Source: Actinomadura xylanilytica
Lineage (GTDB): Bacteria; Actinomycetota; Actinomycetes; Streptosporangiales; Streptosporangiaceae
Length of the DNA: 64,000 nucleotides
Assembly: GCF_030283145.1 (NCBI RefSeq)
Contig: NZ_JASNWE010000001.1
Coordinates: 620,001 to 684,000 of the forward strand
Reading direction: 5' to 3'
The notes under the pieces were generated by a model. That model was not told the DNA's origin. It saw only the letters and a program-made list of their open reading frames with translations, and did no database searches. Each line of letters starts with the position of its first letter. Within the stretch, counting starts at the first letter, position 1. The translations under genes and the position numbers were made by a program. Positions 40,842 through 51,719 of this stretch are shown here, piece after piece.

Positions 40842-41885
40842 GTGCCGCACGATCCCTCCCGCGGGAGGACGACCCCCCGTCCACCGCACTCCGCGCCGTC
40901 CCGTACCGGCACGGCCCGTCCCGGCACCGCCCGGACGGGCCCGGCCCACGCGGCGCCCGCCCGCGCCGGGCGGCGTCCCGAACAGCCGCTCGGCCCCGAA
41001 CGGCCGCTCGGCCCCGACGACCCGCACCACGTGGGCGACTACTCCCTGCTCGGACGGCTCGGCGACGGCACCCGCGACTCGGTGTACCTCGGCCGCGCCC
41101 AGGACGGCGAGCTGGTGACCGTCAAGCTCCTGCCCGACGGCACCGAGGGCCCCCGCGCCCGCACCGGACTGGCCCGGGAGGCCGACGCCGCCCTCCAGGT
41201 CGCCGGCCGCAACACCGCCCGCGTCCTGGACGCCGACATGACCGGCGACCACCCCTACATCGTCAGCGAGTACGTCGAGGGCCCCTCCCTCCACGACACC
41301 GTGGACGACCACGGCCCCCTCGGCGGGCCGCAGATGCGCAAGGTCGCGCTCCGCACCGCCGGGGCGCTCGCCGCGATCCACCGGGCCGGCATCGTCCACC
41401 GCGCCTTCAACCCCGGCAGCGTGCTGCTGGCCCCCGACGGCGCCAAGGTCGTCGACTTCGGCGCCGCGGGCACCACCCACGCCGCCCCGACCGGCCCGCC
41501 CGCCTACATGGCGCCCGAGCAGATCGAGGACGAACCCGTCGGGCCGCCCGCCGACGTCTTCGCCTGGGGCGCCACGATGGTGTTCGCCGCCACCGGCCAC
41601 CCGCCCTTCGGCACCGGATCGGCCACCGCCGTCATGCGCCGGGTCACCTCACGCCGCCCCGACCTCGGCGACATGGAGGGCCCCCTGCGCGACCTGACCG
41701 CCCGCTGCCTCGACAAGAACCCCGCCGCGCGCCCCACGGCCCGCCAGCTCGTCCGGGCCCTCCGCGAAGGCCACGGCCCCGCCCCCCAGCCCCGCCCCAC
41801 CCGCATCCCCGGTTACCGCTGGCGAATGATGCTCGCCCTGGTAGGCGTCGTCGCCCTGGGCTTCGCCCTCGGCGTCCTCATCTGA
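40842..41885 (+). CDS. Membrane-anchored Ser/Thr pseudokinase
   Basis: A 347-residue protein with an N-terminal Pro/Arg/Thr-rich disordered tail (1-62), a kinase-like domain (65-315) and one C-terminal membrane helix (about 328-346, MMLALVGVVALGFALGVLI). The beta-3 Lys (K95, VTVKLL), alpha-C Glu and DFG (D205) are kept, but the catalytic loop reads HRAFNPGS in place of HRDLKPEN: the catalytic Asp, the Lys and the metal-binding Asn are all changed. It is therefore predicted to be catalytically dead and to act as a scaffold or sensor. GTG start at 40842 with GGAG 7 bases upstream. Confidence 0.85.
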   Translation: MPHDPSRGRTTPRPPHSAPSRTGTARPGTARTGPAHAAPARAGRRPEQPLGPERPLGPDDPHHVGDYSLLGRLGDGTRDSVYLGRAQDGELVTVKLLPDGTEGPRARTGLAREADAALQVAGRNTARVLDADMTGDHPYIVSEYVEGPSLHDTVDDHGPLGGPQMRKVALRTAGALAAIHRAGIVHRAFNPGSVLLAPDGAKVVDFGAAGTTHAAPTGPPAYMAPEQIEDEPVGPPADVFAWGATMVFAATGHPPFGTGSATAVMRRVTSRRPDLGDMEGPLRDLTARCLDKNPAARPTARQLVRALREGHGPAPQPRPTRIPGYRWRMMLALVGVVALGFALGVLI

Positions 41886-41916
41886 CTCACCAGCACTCAC
41901 CTGGGGACGCATTCGC

Positions 41917-42078
41917 TCACCAGTGCGGCGGTCTCTCGTTGATCAACCGGGCGTCGTCGTCCTCGCCGCCTCGCCACTCGCCCCAGCCGGAGTCGGTGTC
42001 GTCGGAGGTCTGGTCCGGGAGGATCTCCAGGTCATCGCCGAGATCCACCGGCCGGTCGTCGTCGGGTCCCACGCTCAT
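41917..42078 (-). CDS. Small conserved actinobacterial acidic protein, 53 residues
   Basis: A short gene of 53 residues, easily missed at usual length cut-offs. It is very acidic, with ILPDQTSDDTDSGWGEW in the middle and ending NERPPHW. This pattern (DQTSDDTD-x-GWGE ... ERPPHW) is one I know from small hypothetical proteins of streptomycetes and relatives; its function is unknown. ATG start at 42078. It lies between the convergent pseudokinase and thiE on the same strand as thiE. Confidence 0.75.
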   Translation of the reverse strand: MSVGPDDDRPVDLGDDLEILPDQTSDDTDSGWGEWRGGEDDDARLINERPPHW

Positions 42079-42142
42079 GAGTCCATTGTCGGCCATGGCG
42101 GCGGCGCCCCGGCCATCCGGGGGCCGGGCGCGCGGGACGGGG

Positions 42143-42814
42143 TCAGGCGGCGGCGAGGCGGCGGGCGAACTCGGCCGCGGCGGCGGCCGGGTCGTCCGCC
42201 TCGGTGATCGCGCGGACGACCACGACGCGGCGGGCGCCCGCCGCGAGGACGCGGTCGAGGTTGCCGAGGTCGATGCCGCCGATGGCGAACCAGGGGCGCA
42301 GCTCGCGGTGGGCGGCCACGTGCTCCAGCAGCCCGGGGCCGGGGGCGGCGCGGCCCGGCTTGGTCGGGGTCGGCCACACCGGGCCCACGCAGAAGTAGTC
42401 GGCGCCCGGCTCGGCCTCGGCGGCGTCCGCCTGCTCGGCGGAATGGGTGGAGCGGCCGATCAGCACGTCCTCGCCCACGATGGCGCGGGCGTCCTGGACC
42501 GGCAGGTCGTCCTGGCCCAGGTGCAGGACGTCGGCCTGCACGACGTGCGCGATGTCGGCCCGGTCGTTCACGGCCAGCAGCGCACCGTGCCGCGCGCACG
42601 CCTCGCGGAAGACCTCCAGGTACTCCATCTCCTGCCGCGCCTCCAGGCCCTTCTGCCGGAGCTGGACGAGGTCGACCCCGCCCGACAGGGCCGCGTCCAG
42701 GAAGGCGGGCAGGTCGCCCTGCCGCTCCCGGGCGTCGGTGCAGAGGTAGAGGCGGGCTCGGCTGAGCCGGGCGCGGAGCGCGACGGCGCGATCGGAGACC
42801 AGGTGCCTGGACAC
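42143..42814 (-). CDS. thiE: Thiamine-phosphate synthase
   Basis: A 223-residue TIM-barrel enzyme joining HMP-pyrophosphate and HET-phosphate to thiamine phosphate. Seen: [15 protein letters not shown] (pyrophosphate Arg/Lys), [34 protein letters not shown] and [18 protein letters not shown]. The frame opens at 42862, but the extension is not family-like, so I use the GTG at 42814 ([10 protein letters not shown]). No strong ribosome binding site decides this. The gene has no riboswitch of its own that I can see, unlike thiO. Confidence 0.93.
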   Translation of the reverse strand: MSRHLVSDRAVALRARLSRARLYLCTDARERQGDLPAFLDAALSGGVDLVQLRQKGLEARQEMEYLEVFREACARHGALLAVNDRADIAHVVQADVLHLGQDDLPVQDARAIVGEDVLIGRSTHSAEQADAAEAEPGADYFCVGPVWPTPTKPGRAAPGPGLLEHVAAHRELRPWFAIGGIDLGNLDRVLAAGARRVVVVRAITEADDPAAAAAEFARRLAAA

Positions 42815-42940
42815 GATGGGGACCGGTTCCTTTCCAGGGCAAGCACGGAAAAGCGGGGCCACACGGCGGGACGAGCCCGTCGCGCGTGACCCCGCGATCC
42901 TGTCACGTGCGCTTTCGGTGCGGTGCCGGCGGGTCCGGCG

Positions 42941-43321
42941 TCAGAAGGCCATGGCCTGGGCGCGGCGGCGGACCTCGGTGCCCCGATTCTCGGCGAGCGC
43001 CTCGACCGGGGTGCCCGGGAGGGTGTCGTCGGCGGTGAACAGCCAGCGCACCGTCTCGCCCTCGTCGAAGCCGGCGTCCGACAGCAGCGTCAGCGTGCCG
43101 GACAGCCCCTTGATCACCTGCCCGTCCTTGATGAACGCGGCGGGCACCATCGGGTTCCCATCCCGGCGGATCGCGAGGAGCTTGCGCTCGCTGATGAGCT
43201 GCTTGGTCCTGTTGGGCGTGGTCTCGAGGCGCCTCGCGGCCTCCTCCAGAGCGAGCCATTCGCCGGCCATGGCGTCGGTGCGGGGGTCGAGGGCGCTGTC
43301 CACGGTTGCGTGCGTCGTCAC
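42941..43321 (-). CDS. Rv2175c-family DNA-binding protein
   Basis: A 126-residue protein. An N-terminal winged helix-like domain (AGEWLALEEAARRLETTPNRTKQLISERKLLAIRRDG, about 19-55) precedes a C-terminal region, VPAAFIKDGQVIKGLSGTLTLLSDAGFDEGETVRWLF. This is the actinobacterial Rv2175c family; the M. tuberculosis protein binds DNA and is phosphorylated by the neighbouring kinase PknL on an N-terminal Thr. Here the N-terminus MTTHATVDS has several Thr residues. A PASTA kinase lies 5 kb away. GTG start at 43321. Confidence 0.9.
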   Translation of the reverse strand: MTTHATVDSALDPRTDAMAGEWLALEEAARRLETTPNRTKQLISERKLLAIRRDGNPMVPAAFIKDGQVIKGLSGTLTLLSDAGFDEGETVRWLFTADDTLPGTPVEALAENRGTEVRRRAQAMAF

Positions 43322-43358
43322 GCCCCCTTGCTACCACGCCGCCGGAGCACTCAAACCA

Positions 43359-44594
43359 TCACGGCCGCACCGCCTGGCGCACCGGTACCTCCGGATCGGC
43401 GAGCAGCACGGGGTCGATCGGGGTCCCCGCGGCGATCACGCGCCTGGCCTGCACGAGGTCACGGGGACGATCAACGGTGAGGACGGCGTCGAGCCGGTCG
43501 CCGGTGATCCACGCGACCGCCCACCTCGGGCCCGTCAGGTCGCCGCGCCGCACGAGCCGCTCGGATCCGGCGTGGTTCCCGGCGTACTGCACCATGCGGC
43601 CGAACTGCTCGGACCAGAAGTAGGGGGCGGTGTCGTAGGTGGCGTCCTGGCCGAGGAGGGTCGCGGCGGCCACCTCGGGGGCGTTCAGCGCGGCGTCCCA
43701 GTGCTCGACGAGCAGCCGCCGCCCGTACCGCCGCGACCACCAGGCGGCGCAGTCGCCGACCGCGACGACGTCGGGACGGACGGTGCCCGGCCCCTCGTCG
43801 GGGGTGCCGCCGCCGGACGCGGTGAACGTGCGGAAGGACGCGTCGGTGACGACGCCGCGTTCGATCAGCAGGCCGGAGCCCTCCAGCCAGCCGAGGTCCG
43901 GCCGGACGCCGACGCCGACCACGACCTCGTCGGCGTCGATCCGGCCGCCGCCCGCGAGCGCGAGGCCGCCGTCGTCGACCGCGGCGACCTTGACCCCGGT
44001 CCGCAGCTCGACCCCTGCCTCGGCGTACCAGGGGGCGGTGAGCGCGCCCACCTCCGGGCCGATCGCGTTGGCCAGCGGGGTGTCGGCGGCCTCGGCCACG
44101 ATCACCGAGCAGCCCCGGCGGGCGGCGGCGGTGGCGACCTCGGCGCCGATCCAGCCGGCCCCGACGATCACGATCCGGGCGCCGGGGACAAGGCGTTCGC
44201 GCAGGTCGCGGGCGTCCTCAATGGTCCGCAGCACGTGCTGGCGGCCCTCGCCCGGCAGCGTGACCGGGACGGCGCCGGTCGCGATGACCAGCCCGTCGAA
44301 CGGCAGGTCGCCGGCGGTGGTCGCGACCGTCCCGCCCGCGCCCGGGGCGTCCAGCCGGAGCGCGGTGGCGCGCTCGCCGAGCAGCAGGTCGCCGCCGGAC
44401 GCCGACCAGCCGGTGTCGATCGTGGTGTCGTCGCGGTCGCCCGCCAGCACCGCCTTCGACAGCGGCGGCCGGTCGTAGGGACGGTGCGGTTCGGCCGCGA
44501 CGAGGGTCAGCCCGCCCTCGTGGCCCTTGCTCCGCAGAGCCTCCGCGGCGCGCACGCCGGCCAGCCCGCCGCCCACAATGATCACCCTGTCCAT
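43359..44594 (-). CDS. NAD(P)/FAD-dependent oxidoreductase, ferredoxin-reductase-like
   Basis: A 411-residue flavoprotein. The FAD motif RVIIVGGGLAGVRAAEALRSKG opens the protein, PHRPYDRPPLSKAVL is typical of the BphA4/ferredoxin-reductase group, the NAD motif IVIVGAGWIGAEVATAAARRG is near residue 148, and VVAVGDCAAW closes the FAD site. Its electron acceptor is unknown. ATG 44594 is chosen (MDRVIIVGGG) with AGGG 8 bases upstream; an in-frame GTG at 44603 is possible. It is divergent from the TPP riboswitch-thiOSG operon and may have no link to thiamine. Confidence 0.9.
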   Translation of the reverse strand: MDRVIIVGGGLAGVRAAEALRSKGHEGGLTLVAAEPHRPYDRPPLSKAVLAGDRDDTTIDTGWSASGGDLLLGERATALRLDAPGAGGTVATTAGDLPFDGLVIATGAVPVTLPGEGRQHVLRTIEDARDLRERLVPGARIVIVGAGWIGAEVATAAARRGCSVIVAEAADTPLANAIGPEVGALTAPWYAEAGVELRTGVKVAAVDDGGLALAGGGRIDADEVVVGVGVRPDLGWLEGSGLLIERGVVTDASFRTFTASGGGTPDEGPGTVRPDVVAVGDCAAWWSRRYGRRLLVEHWDAALNAPEVAAATLLGQDATYDTAPYFWSEQFGRMVQYAGNHAGSERLVRRGDLTGPRWAVAWITGDRLDAVLTVDRPRDLVQARRVIAAGTPIDPVLLADPEVPVRQAVRP

Positions 44595-44688
44595 GACGGT
44601 CACCCTAACCGGCCCGGCCGGAGCGTAACCAGACGGGTGTCCAGACAACTGGCCACGCCGCGGCGGCCGTAGGGTGGAGTCCGACAAA

Positions 44689-44809
44689 GCGCGGGAGTCC
44701 GGCACGACCGGGCTGAGAGGGCGGCTACCGGCCGTCCCGCCGGAGGGCGGGGCGCCACACGGGCCGCCGACCGCAGGACCTGATCCGGATCATGCCGGCG
44801 AAGGGAGCG
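44689..44809 (+). promoter_or_regulatory. TPP riboswitch (THI box) of the thiOSG operon
   Basis: The 5' GGGAGTCC, the pyrimidine-sensing GGGCTGAGAGGG (near 44710-44721) and the pyrophosphate arm GACCTGATCCGGATCATGCCGGCGAAGGGA (in the stretch 44777-44807) match the TPP aptamer. The conserved GAAGGGA end overlaps the ribosome binding site of thiO, only a few bases before the ATG at 44812. This implies translational shut-off by thiamine pyrophosphate. A TAGGGT -10-like element lies upstream at about 44670. Confidence 0.95.
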
Positions 44810-44811
44810 CG

Positions 44812-46972
<2,161 letters not shown>

Positions 46973-47142
46973 CCGTCCACCCGACAGTGAAGCAGAACTA
47001 AAGTTTCCACTGAAGAAGTACTCGCTGGACCTGAACGGTGGGCGGCGGCACACTGAACCGCACGCCCACCACCGCACGCCCTCGCCGCCGCGGTGCTCGC
47101 TTCGACCTTCATCGAAATGACCCCGTCCTAAGGTGCGTGACC

Positions 47143-48231
47143 ATGAAGCCGATCAAGGCCGGGAGTCCGGTCGCGGAGGGGCCCGCCGCCGGGTCCCGCA
47201 CCGCCGCACCCCACCTGGACGAACCCGGTGCGGGCAGGCCGGGGCTGGACCGGCGGGCCGTCGCCGCGGCGGCGGTGACCGTGGTGCTGTGGGCGTCGGC
47301 GTTCGTGTCGATCCGCAGCGCCGGGGCCGAGTTCGGGCCGGGCCCGCTCGCCCTCGGGCGGCTGCTGGCGGGCACGGCCGTCCTCGGCCTCATCTGCGCG
47401 GTGCGCCGCGAGGGCCTGCCGCCGCGCGCCGCGTGGCCGGGCATCCTGGTGTCGGGCCTGGTCTGGTTCGGCGTCTACATGGTCGTGCTGAACTGGGGCG
47501 AGCAGCAGGTGGACGCGGGCACCGCCGCCATGGTCGTCAACATCGGCCCCCTGCTGGTCGCGCTGCTCGGCGGGTGGCTCCTGCGCGAGGGCTTCCCGCG
47601 CCGCCTGCTCGCCGGGATGGCGGTGTCGTTCGGCGGCGCGGTGGTGGTCGGCCTGTCGATGTCCGGGTCGGGCAGCTCGTCGATCATGGGCGTGCTGCTG
47701 TGCGTGGCCGCCGCCGTGTCCTACGCGACCGGGGTGGTCGCGCAGAAGCCCGCGCTGCGGCACGCCTCGGCGCTCCAGGTCACCACGTTCGGCTGCGCGG
47801 TCGGCGCCGTCGCCTGCCTCCCGTTCTCCGGACGGCTGGTGACCGAGCTCGCGGACGCCCCGGCGGGCGCAACGCTCAACATGGTCTACCTGGGCGTCTT
47901 CCCGACCGCGCTGGCGTTCACCACCTGGGCGTACGCGCTGGCGCGCACCTCGGCCGGACGGATGGGCGCCACCACCTACGCCGTCCCGGCCCTGGTGGTG
48001 CTGATGTCGTGGGCGGCGCTCGGCGAGATCCCCGGCACGGTCACGCTCGCGGGCGGCCTGCTCTGCCTGGCCGGAGTCGCGGTCTCCCGCGGCTCCCGCC
48101 GCCGCGCCGCCGCGCCGGAGCCCGTCCCGCACGTGGAGACCGTCCCTTCCCCGGACCCCGGCGCCGCCCGGCGGAGCGGCACGCCCTCGGGGACCGCCCC
48201 GGCCCCGGGGAGAACGGGAACGGTCCGGTGA
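47143..48231 (+). CDS. EamA/DMT-family transporter
   Basis: A 362-residue protein with ten hydrophobic segments in two EamA repeats (VVLWASAFVSIRSAGAEFGPGPLALGRLL near 48-75; GVLLCVAAAVSYATGVVAQK near 185). The tail after about 315 is basic, Pro-rich and cytosolic. Such proteins export amino acids or metabolites; substrate unknown. ATG at 47143 with AAGGTG about 9 bases upstream; the open frame to 47038 is discounted. It is a separate unit from the thi operon, 170 bases downstream of thiG. Confidence 0.88.
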   Translation: MKPIKAGSPVAEGPAAGSRTAAPHLDEPGAGRPGLDRRAVAAAAVTVVLWASAFVSIRSAGAEFGPGPLALGRLLAGTAVLGLICAVRREGLPPRAAWPGILVSGLVWFGVYMVVLNWGEQQVDAGTAAMVVNIGPLLVALLGGWLLREGFPRRLLAGMAVSFGGAVVVGLSMSGSGSSSIMGVLLCVAAAVSYATGVVAQKPALRHASALQVTTFGCAVGAVACLPFSGRLVTELADAPAGATLNMVYLGVFPTALAFTTWAYALARTSAGRMGATTYAVPALVVLMSWAALGEIPGTVTLAGGLLCLAGVAVSRGSRRRAAAPEPVPHVETVPSPDPGAARRSGTPSGTAPAPGRTGTVR

Positions 48232-48341
48232 CACTCGGGAGTCGCCAGGTCACGCGTGCGGTACCGGAAATACCGAGACTCGCCGATGCTCATACTCCCG
48301 GCTGATGAGATCCGGTTGGATTCACCTTTAAACTCGCTCTG

Positions 48342-50315
48342 ATGGACACGACGGTTGCTGATCCACTCGTCGGGCGGGTGCTCGACGGGCGCTACCGCAT
48401 TGAGTCCCGGATCGCCCGCGGCGGCATGGCCACCGTGTACGTGGCCCGCGACATCAGGCTCGACCGGGTCGTCGCCATCAAGGTGATGCATCCGGGGCTC
48501 GCCTCCGACGACGACTTCGTCGCCCGCTTCATCGGCGAGGCCAAGGCCGCGGCGGCGCTCTCCCATCCCAACGTGGTCGCGGTCTACGACCAGCGCACCG
48601 ACGGCGAGCACGTCTTCCTGGTGATGGAATACGTCCCGGGCCGCACGCTGCGCGACCTGCTCGCCGAGCGGGGCCGGCTCGGCCCGCGCGCCGCGCTGGA
48701 GGTCATGCAGCCGGTACTGGCCGCGCTCGGCGCCGCCCACCGCGGCGGCCTGGTGCACCGCGACGTCAAGCCGGAGAACGTGCTGATCACCCGGGACGGC
48801 CAGGTCAAGGTGGCCGACTTCGGGCTGGCGCGGGCCGAGTCGGCGAGCAAGATGACCAAGACCGGGCTGATCATCGGCACCGTCGGCTACCTGTCGCCCG
48901 AGCAGGTGACCTCGGGCAACGCCGACGTGCGGTCCGACGTCTACGCGGCCGGGGTGCTGCTCTTCGAGCTGCTCACCGGCTACCTGCCGCACCGGGGCGA
49001 GAGCCCCCTGTCGGTGGCCTTCAAGCACGTCAACGAGGTCGTCCCGGCGCCGTCCACGGCCGTCCCGGGGCTGCCGCCGCAGGTCGACGCGCTGGTCACC
49101 CGCGCGACGGCGAAGGACCCCGCGCACCGTCCCCAGGACGCCAACCAGTTCCTCGCCGAGGTGGCCGAGGTGCACGGCGGGCTGGCGCCCGACCTCGACC
49201 AGCGCCTCGAGGAGGCGTCCCACAACGCGACCGCGGTGCTGGAGGCCCCGGCCCCGACCCTGGCCGGCGGCGGGGCCCGCACCGCGGTGTTCGACCCGTC
49301 GGCCACGTACGCCCCGTCGGCCGCGTACGGCCCGCCGGGCGGGACCGCGCCGCCACCGCCGCGCGGCACCGGCGACCGGATGCTCGGCGCGGCCACCGGC
49401 AAGTACGTGCTCATCGCCATCGGCGCGATCGCGGCGGTCATCCTCGGCTGGGCGATCTGGTACCAGACCTCCGGCCAGTACGACCACGTCCCCGAGCAGA
49501 TCGTCGGGATGCGGCTGGCCGACGCCCGCGAGCAGCTCGAGGGCGGCGGCCTCGAGGTGCGGGTCGCCGGCAAGGTCTTCAGCGACCGGGTCCGCAAGGG
49601 CGAGGTCGTCAAGTCCGATCCCCCGGCCGGGGCGCGGGTCGCCAAGGGGCAGACCGTCACGCTGACCCCGTCCAAGGGCCGCGCCCCGAAGGACGTGCCC
49701 GACGTCGGCGGCAAGTCGGCCGACGACGCCAGGCGGGCCCTCGAGAAGGAGGGCTTCACCGTCGGCCGCACCAGCACCGCGGCCTCGCAGACCGTCGGCA
49801 AGGACCTGGTCGTCCGCACCGATCCCCCGGCCGGCGAGCAGCAGTCGCCCGACGAGCCGGTCGACCTGGTGGTCAGCACCGGCATGTCGATGCCCGGCCT
49901 GATCGACACCAACGGCGACGAGGCGGCCAACCGGCTGCGCTCGATGGGCCTGGACGTCAAGGTCGACAAACGCGACGGCGGCGGCAAGCCGCCCAACGTG
50001 GTGCTGAGCCAGGACCCGCAGCCGGGCACGGGGGTGTCCCGCGGCGACAAGGTCACCCTGGTGGTCAGCAAGCGCAACTGCGCCTTCGACGCGGGCCCGA
50101 TCCAGCTCGGCTGCGACGACGACGGCGGGGGCGCCGCCGCCGTGCCGGTGCCCAACACGGTCGGGCAGAAGGTCCAGGAGGCCCGCAAGGCGCTGGAGAG
50201 CTCCGGCTTCCAGGTCAACGTCACCGGGTTCGGCGGCAACACCGTGCGGTTGCAGACGCCGGGGGGCGGCGAGGCCCCGCGCGGCTCCACCGTCACCCTC
50301 GTCCGGGGCCCCTGA
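48342..50315 (+). CDS. Transmembrane Ser/Thr protein kinase with four PASTA domains
   Basis: A 657-residue receptor-type kinase. Kinase domain about 16-275 with RGGMATVYVAR, VAIKVMH, catalytic HRDVKPENVL, DFGLA and SPEQ; all catalytic residues are intact. A Pro/Ala-rich linker (about 300-340) precedes one membrane helix (VLIAIGAIAAVILGWAIWY, about 348-366). The extracellular part has four PASTA repeats, which bind peptidoglycan fragments. The domain set matches PknB/PknL-type kinases; the neighbouring Rv2175c homologue favours a PknL-like role, though M. tuberculosis PknL itself lacks PASTA domains. Confidence 0.95.
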   Translation: MDTTVADPLVGRVLDGRYRIESRIARGGMATVYVARDIRLDRVVAIKVMHPGLASDDDFVARFIGEAKAAAALSHPNVVAVYDQRTDGEHVFLVMEYVPGRTLRDLLAERGRLGPRAALEVMQPVLAALGAAHRGGLVHRDVKPENVLITRDGQVKVADFGLARAESASKMTKTGLIIGTVGYLSPEQVTSGNADVRSDVYAAGVLLFELLTGYLPHRGESPLSVAFKHVNEVVPAPSTAVPGLPPQVDALVTRATAKDPAHRPQDANQFLAEVAEVHGGLAPDLDQRLEEASHNATAVLEAPAPTLAGGGARTAVFDPSATYAPSAAYGPPGGTAPPPPRGTGDRMLGAATGKYVLIAIGAIAAVILGWAIWYQTSGQYDHVPEQIVGMRLADAREQLEGGGLEVRVAGKVFSDRVRKGEVVKSDPPAGARVAKGQTVTLTPSKGRAPKDVPDVGGKSADDARRALEKEGFTVGRTSTAASQTVGKDLVVRTDPPAGEQQSPDEPVDLVVSTGMSMPGLIDTNGDEAANRLRSMGLDVKVDKRDGGGKPPNVVLSQDPQPGTGVSRGDKVTLVVSKRNCAFDAGPIQLGCDDDGGGAAAVPVPNTVGQKVQEARKALESSGFQVNVTGFGGNTVRLQTPGGGEAPRGSTVTLVRGP

Positions 50316-50358
50316 CCTGTCCGATCCTGTCGGGGCGGGCGGCTAGGCTGTGCCGACT

Positions 50359-51210
50359 ATGACCTCAACGCACAGCCCCGTGGGGGGCCACGTCCCGGTG
50401 GCCGGGGGCATCGCCACGGGCGGCCTGAAGTACGCCGCCGAGATCGGCGCCGAGACGATCCAGGTGTTCGTGTCCAACCCGCGCGGCTGGGCCCTGCCCG
50501 AGGGCAAGCCCGCCGAGGACGCCAGGCTCCGCGAGCGCGACGACGTCCCCGTCTACGTGCACGCCCCGTACCTGGTCAACTTCGGCTCGCCCAGCGAGGA
50601 GACCCTCGCCAAGTCGCTGCGGACCGTCCGGCACTCGCTGCTGCGCGGCCACGCCATCGGCGCCCGCGGCGTCGTCGTGCACACCGGGTCGGCGGTCAGC
50701 CAGACCTACGACGAGGCCATGGCGCAGGTGCACGAGCACGTGCTGCCGCTCCTGGAGGAGATCCCGGACGACGGGCCCGACCTGCTGCTGGAGCCGATGG
50801 CCGGGCAGGGCGCCATGCTGTGCGCCAAGGTGCAGGACCTCGGCCCGTTCTTCGAACGGCTGGAGCACCACCCCAAGCTCGGGGTGTGCTTCGACACCTG
50901 CCACGCCTTCGCCGCCGGGCACGACCTGGCCGCGCCGGACGGCGTCCAGGAGACCATGGACGCGCTCACCGCCACCGTCGGCGAGGGGCGGCTCAAGCTG
51001 ATCCACGCCAACGACTCCAAGGACGCCTGCGGCTCGGCCAAGGACCGGCACGAGAACATCGGCGCCGGGCAGATCGGCGAGAAGCCGTTCGCCGCGCTGT
51101 TCCGGCACCCCGCGGTGGCGGGCGTGCCGTTCGTGATCGAGACGCCCGGACGGAGCGCCGAGCCGCACCGCGCCGACATCGACGCCCTCAAGCGCCTCCG
51201 CGACGGCTGA
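50359..51210 (+). CDS. nfo: Endonuclease IV (AP endonuclease)
   Basis: A 283-residue TIM-barrel nuclease cutting at abasic sites. Seen: VGGHVPVAGGIATGGLKYAAEIGAETIQVF, VYVHAPYLVNFGSPSEET, LLLEPMAGQG, GVCFDTCHAFAAGHDL, LIHANDSKDACGSAKDRHENIGAGQIG and PFVIETPG, which together include the metal ligands of the family. TAGGCT (50344-50349) lies 9 bases before the ATG at 50359, so the mRNA may be leaderless; an in-frame GTG at 50350 is less likely. Confidence 0.93.
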   Translation: MTSTHSPVGGHVPVAGGIATGGLKYAAEIGAETIQVFVSNPRGWALPEGKPAEDARLRERDDVPVYVHAPYLVNFGSPSEETLAKSLRTVRHSLLRGHAIGARGVVVHTGSAVSQTYDEAMAQVHEHVLPLLEEIPDDGPDLLLEPMAGQGAMLCAKVQDLGPFFERLEHHPKLGVCFDTCHAFAAGHDLAAPDGVQETMDALTATVGEGRLKLIHANDSKDACGSAKDRHENIGAGQIGEKPFAALFRHPAVAGVPFVIETPGRSAEPHRADIDALKRLRDG

Positions 51211-51259
51211 GCCCCGGGGCCGGGCTCTCCCACCCCCAGGCCCGGGGCCTCTCGTACGC

Positions 51260-51296
51260 CCGCCGCGGCCCGTCCCTCTCGGACGGGCCGCGGCGG
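51260..51296. terminator. Strong terminator after nfo
   Basis: A 16-bp perfect stem (CGCCGCGGCCCGTCC at 51261-51275 with 51281-51295, plus one outer pair) and a 5-base loop, CTCTC. It lies 50 bases after the nfo stop. Confidence 0.85.
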
Positions 51297-51306
51297 TGTC
51301 ATGCGT

Positions 51307-51363
51307 AAAAAAGAGCTCGGACGCTGCTGGACAACCCCCCGACTGTCCAGCAGCGCCCGAGCT
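51307..51363 (-). terminator. Intrinsic terminator on the minus strand, antisense to the 6C RNA
   Basis: Read on the minus strand, the hairpin 51363-51314 (7 bp lower stem, one mismatch, then 12 bp) is followed at once by TTTTTT (51312-51307). This is one of the few T-tract terminators in the window. It would stop minus-strand transcripts coming from the symporter operon after they have run antisense across the small RNA. Confidence 0.7.
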
Positions 51364-51405
51364 GCTGGTCGCCGGATCCCACCCCCCCGGTACGGGATCC
51401 GGCGA
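51314..51405 (+). ncRNA. 6C-type small RNA
   Basis: Two hairpins with runs of C in the loops, the defining feature of the actinobacterial 6C RNA. Hairpin 1: CGCTGCTGGACA (51322-51333), loop ACCCCCCGAC, TGTCCAGCAGCG (51344-51355), with a 7-bp lower stem. Hairpin 2: TCGCCGGATCCC (51369-51380), loop with seven Cs, GGGATCCGGCGA (51394-51405). 6C RNAs base-pair through the C-runs with G-rich ribosome binding sites (known in mycobacteria and corynebacteria). The strand is set by the C-runs; no clear promoter or T-tract is visible on this strand, so the exact ends are unknown. Confidence 0.75.
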
Positions 51406-51719
51406 CTTACGACCCGGCGGACGACTCGCGTGCGCCGGATCTCCAGATGTGCTCTTGTCGGGGTCTTCGCGCCGGCGGGCGTCGATCCGCCCTGCCGCCG
51501 CCCGCTCCCCCGAAGCGGTGGTGCGTGTGGTGCCACTGAGAACACTAGAGGTCATGCCACCGCCTCCGGGGGGTGGAAACGCCACCCTCGACCAACGGTG
51601 CGTAGTCAGCGCTGTACGTTGCGTAGTCGTACGGTGAGCGGTCGGTTCGGCGGGACGAGCGGTCGCCGGCCCGCCACGGGAACGGTCCACAGACTCCGGC
51701 CCCGGCCGCGTACGGCCCG
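51406..51719. other. Intergenic stretch between the 6C RNA and the symporter gene
   Basis: About 310 bases with no convincing gene. 51540-51645 is less GC-rich and contains repeated CGTAGTC/GTACG-like words that could be a promoter zone, but no clear -35/-10 pair stands out on either strand. Confidence 0.4.

Noticed and set aside
51305..51405. Placing the small RNA on the minus strand because of its T-tract
   Set aside because: The defining loops carry C-runs only on the plus strand; on the minus strand they would be G-runs. The T-tract is reported separately as an antisense terminator.
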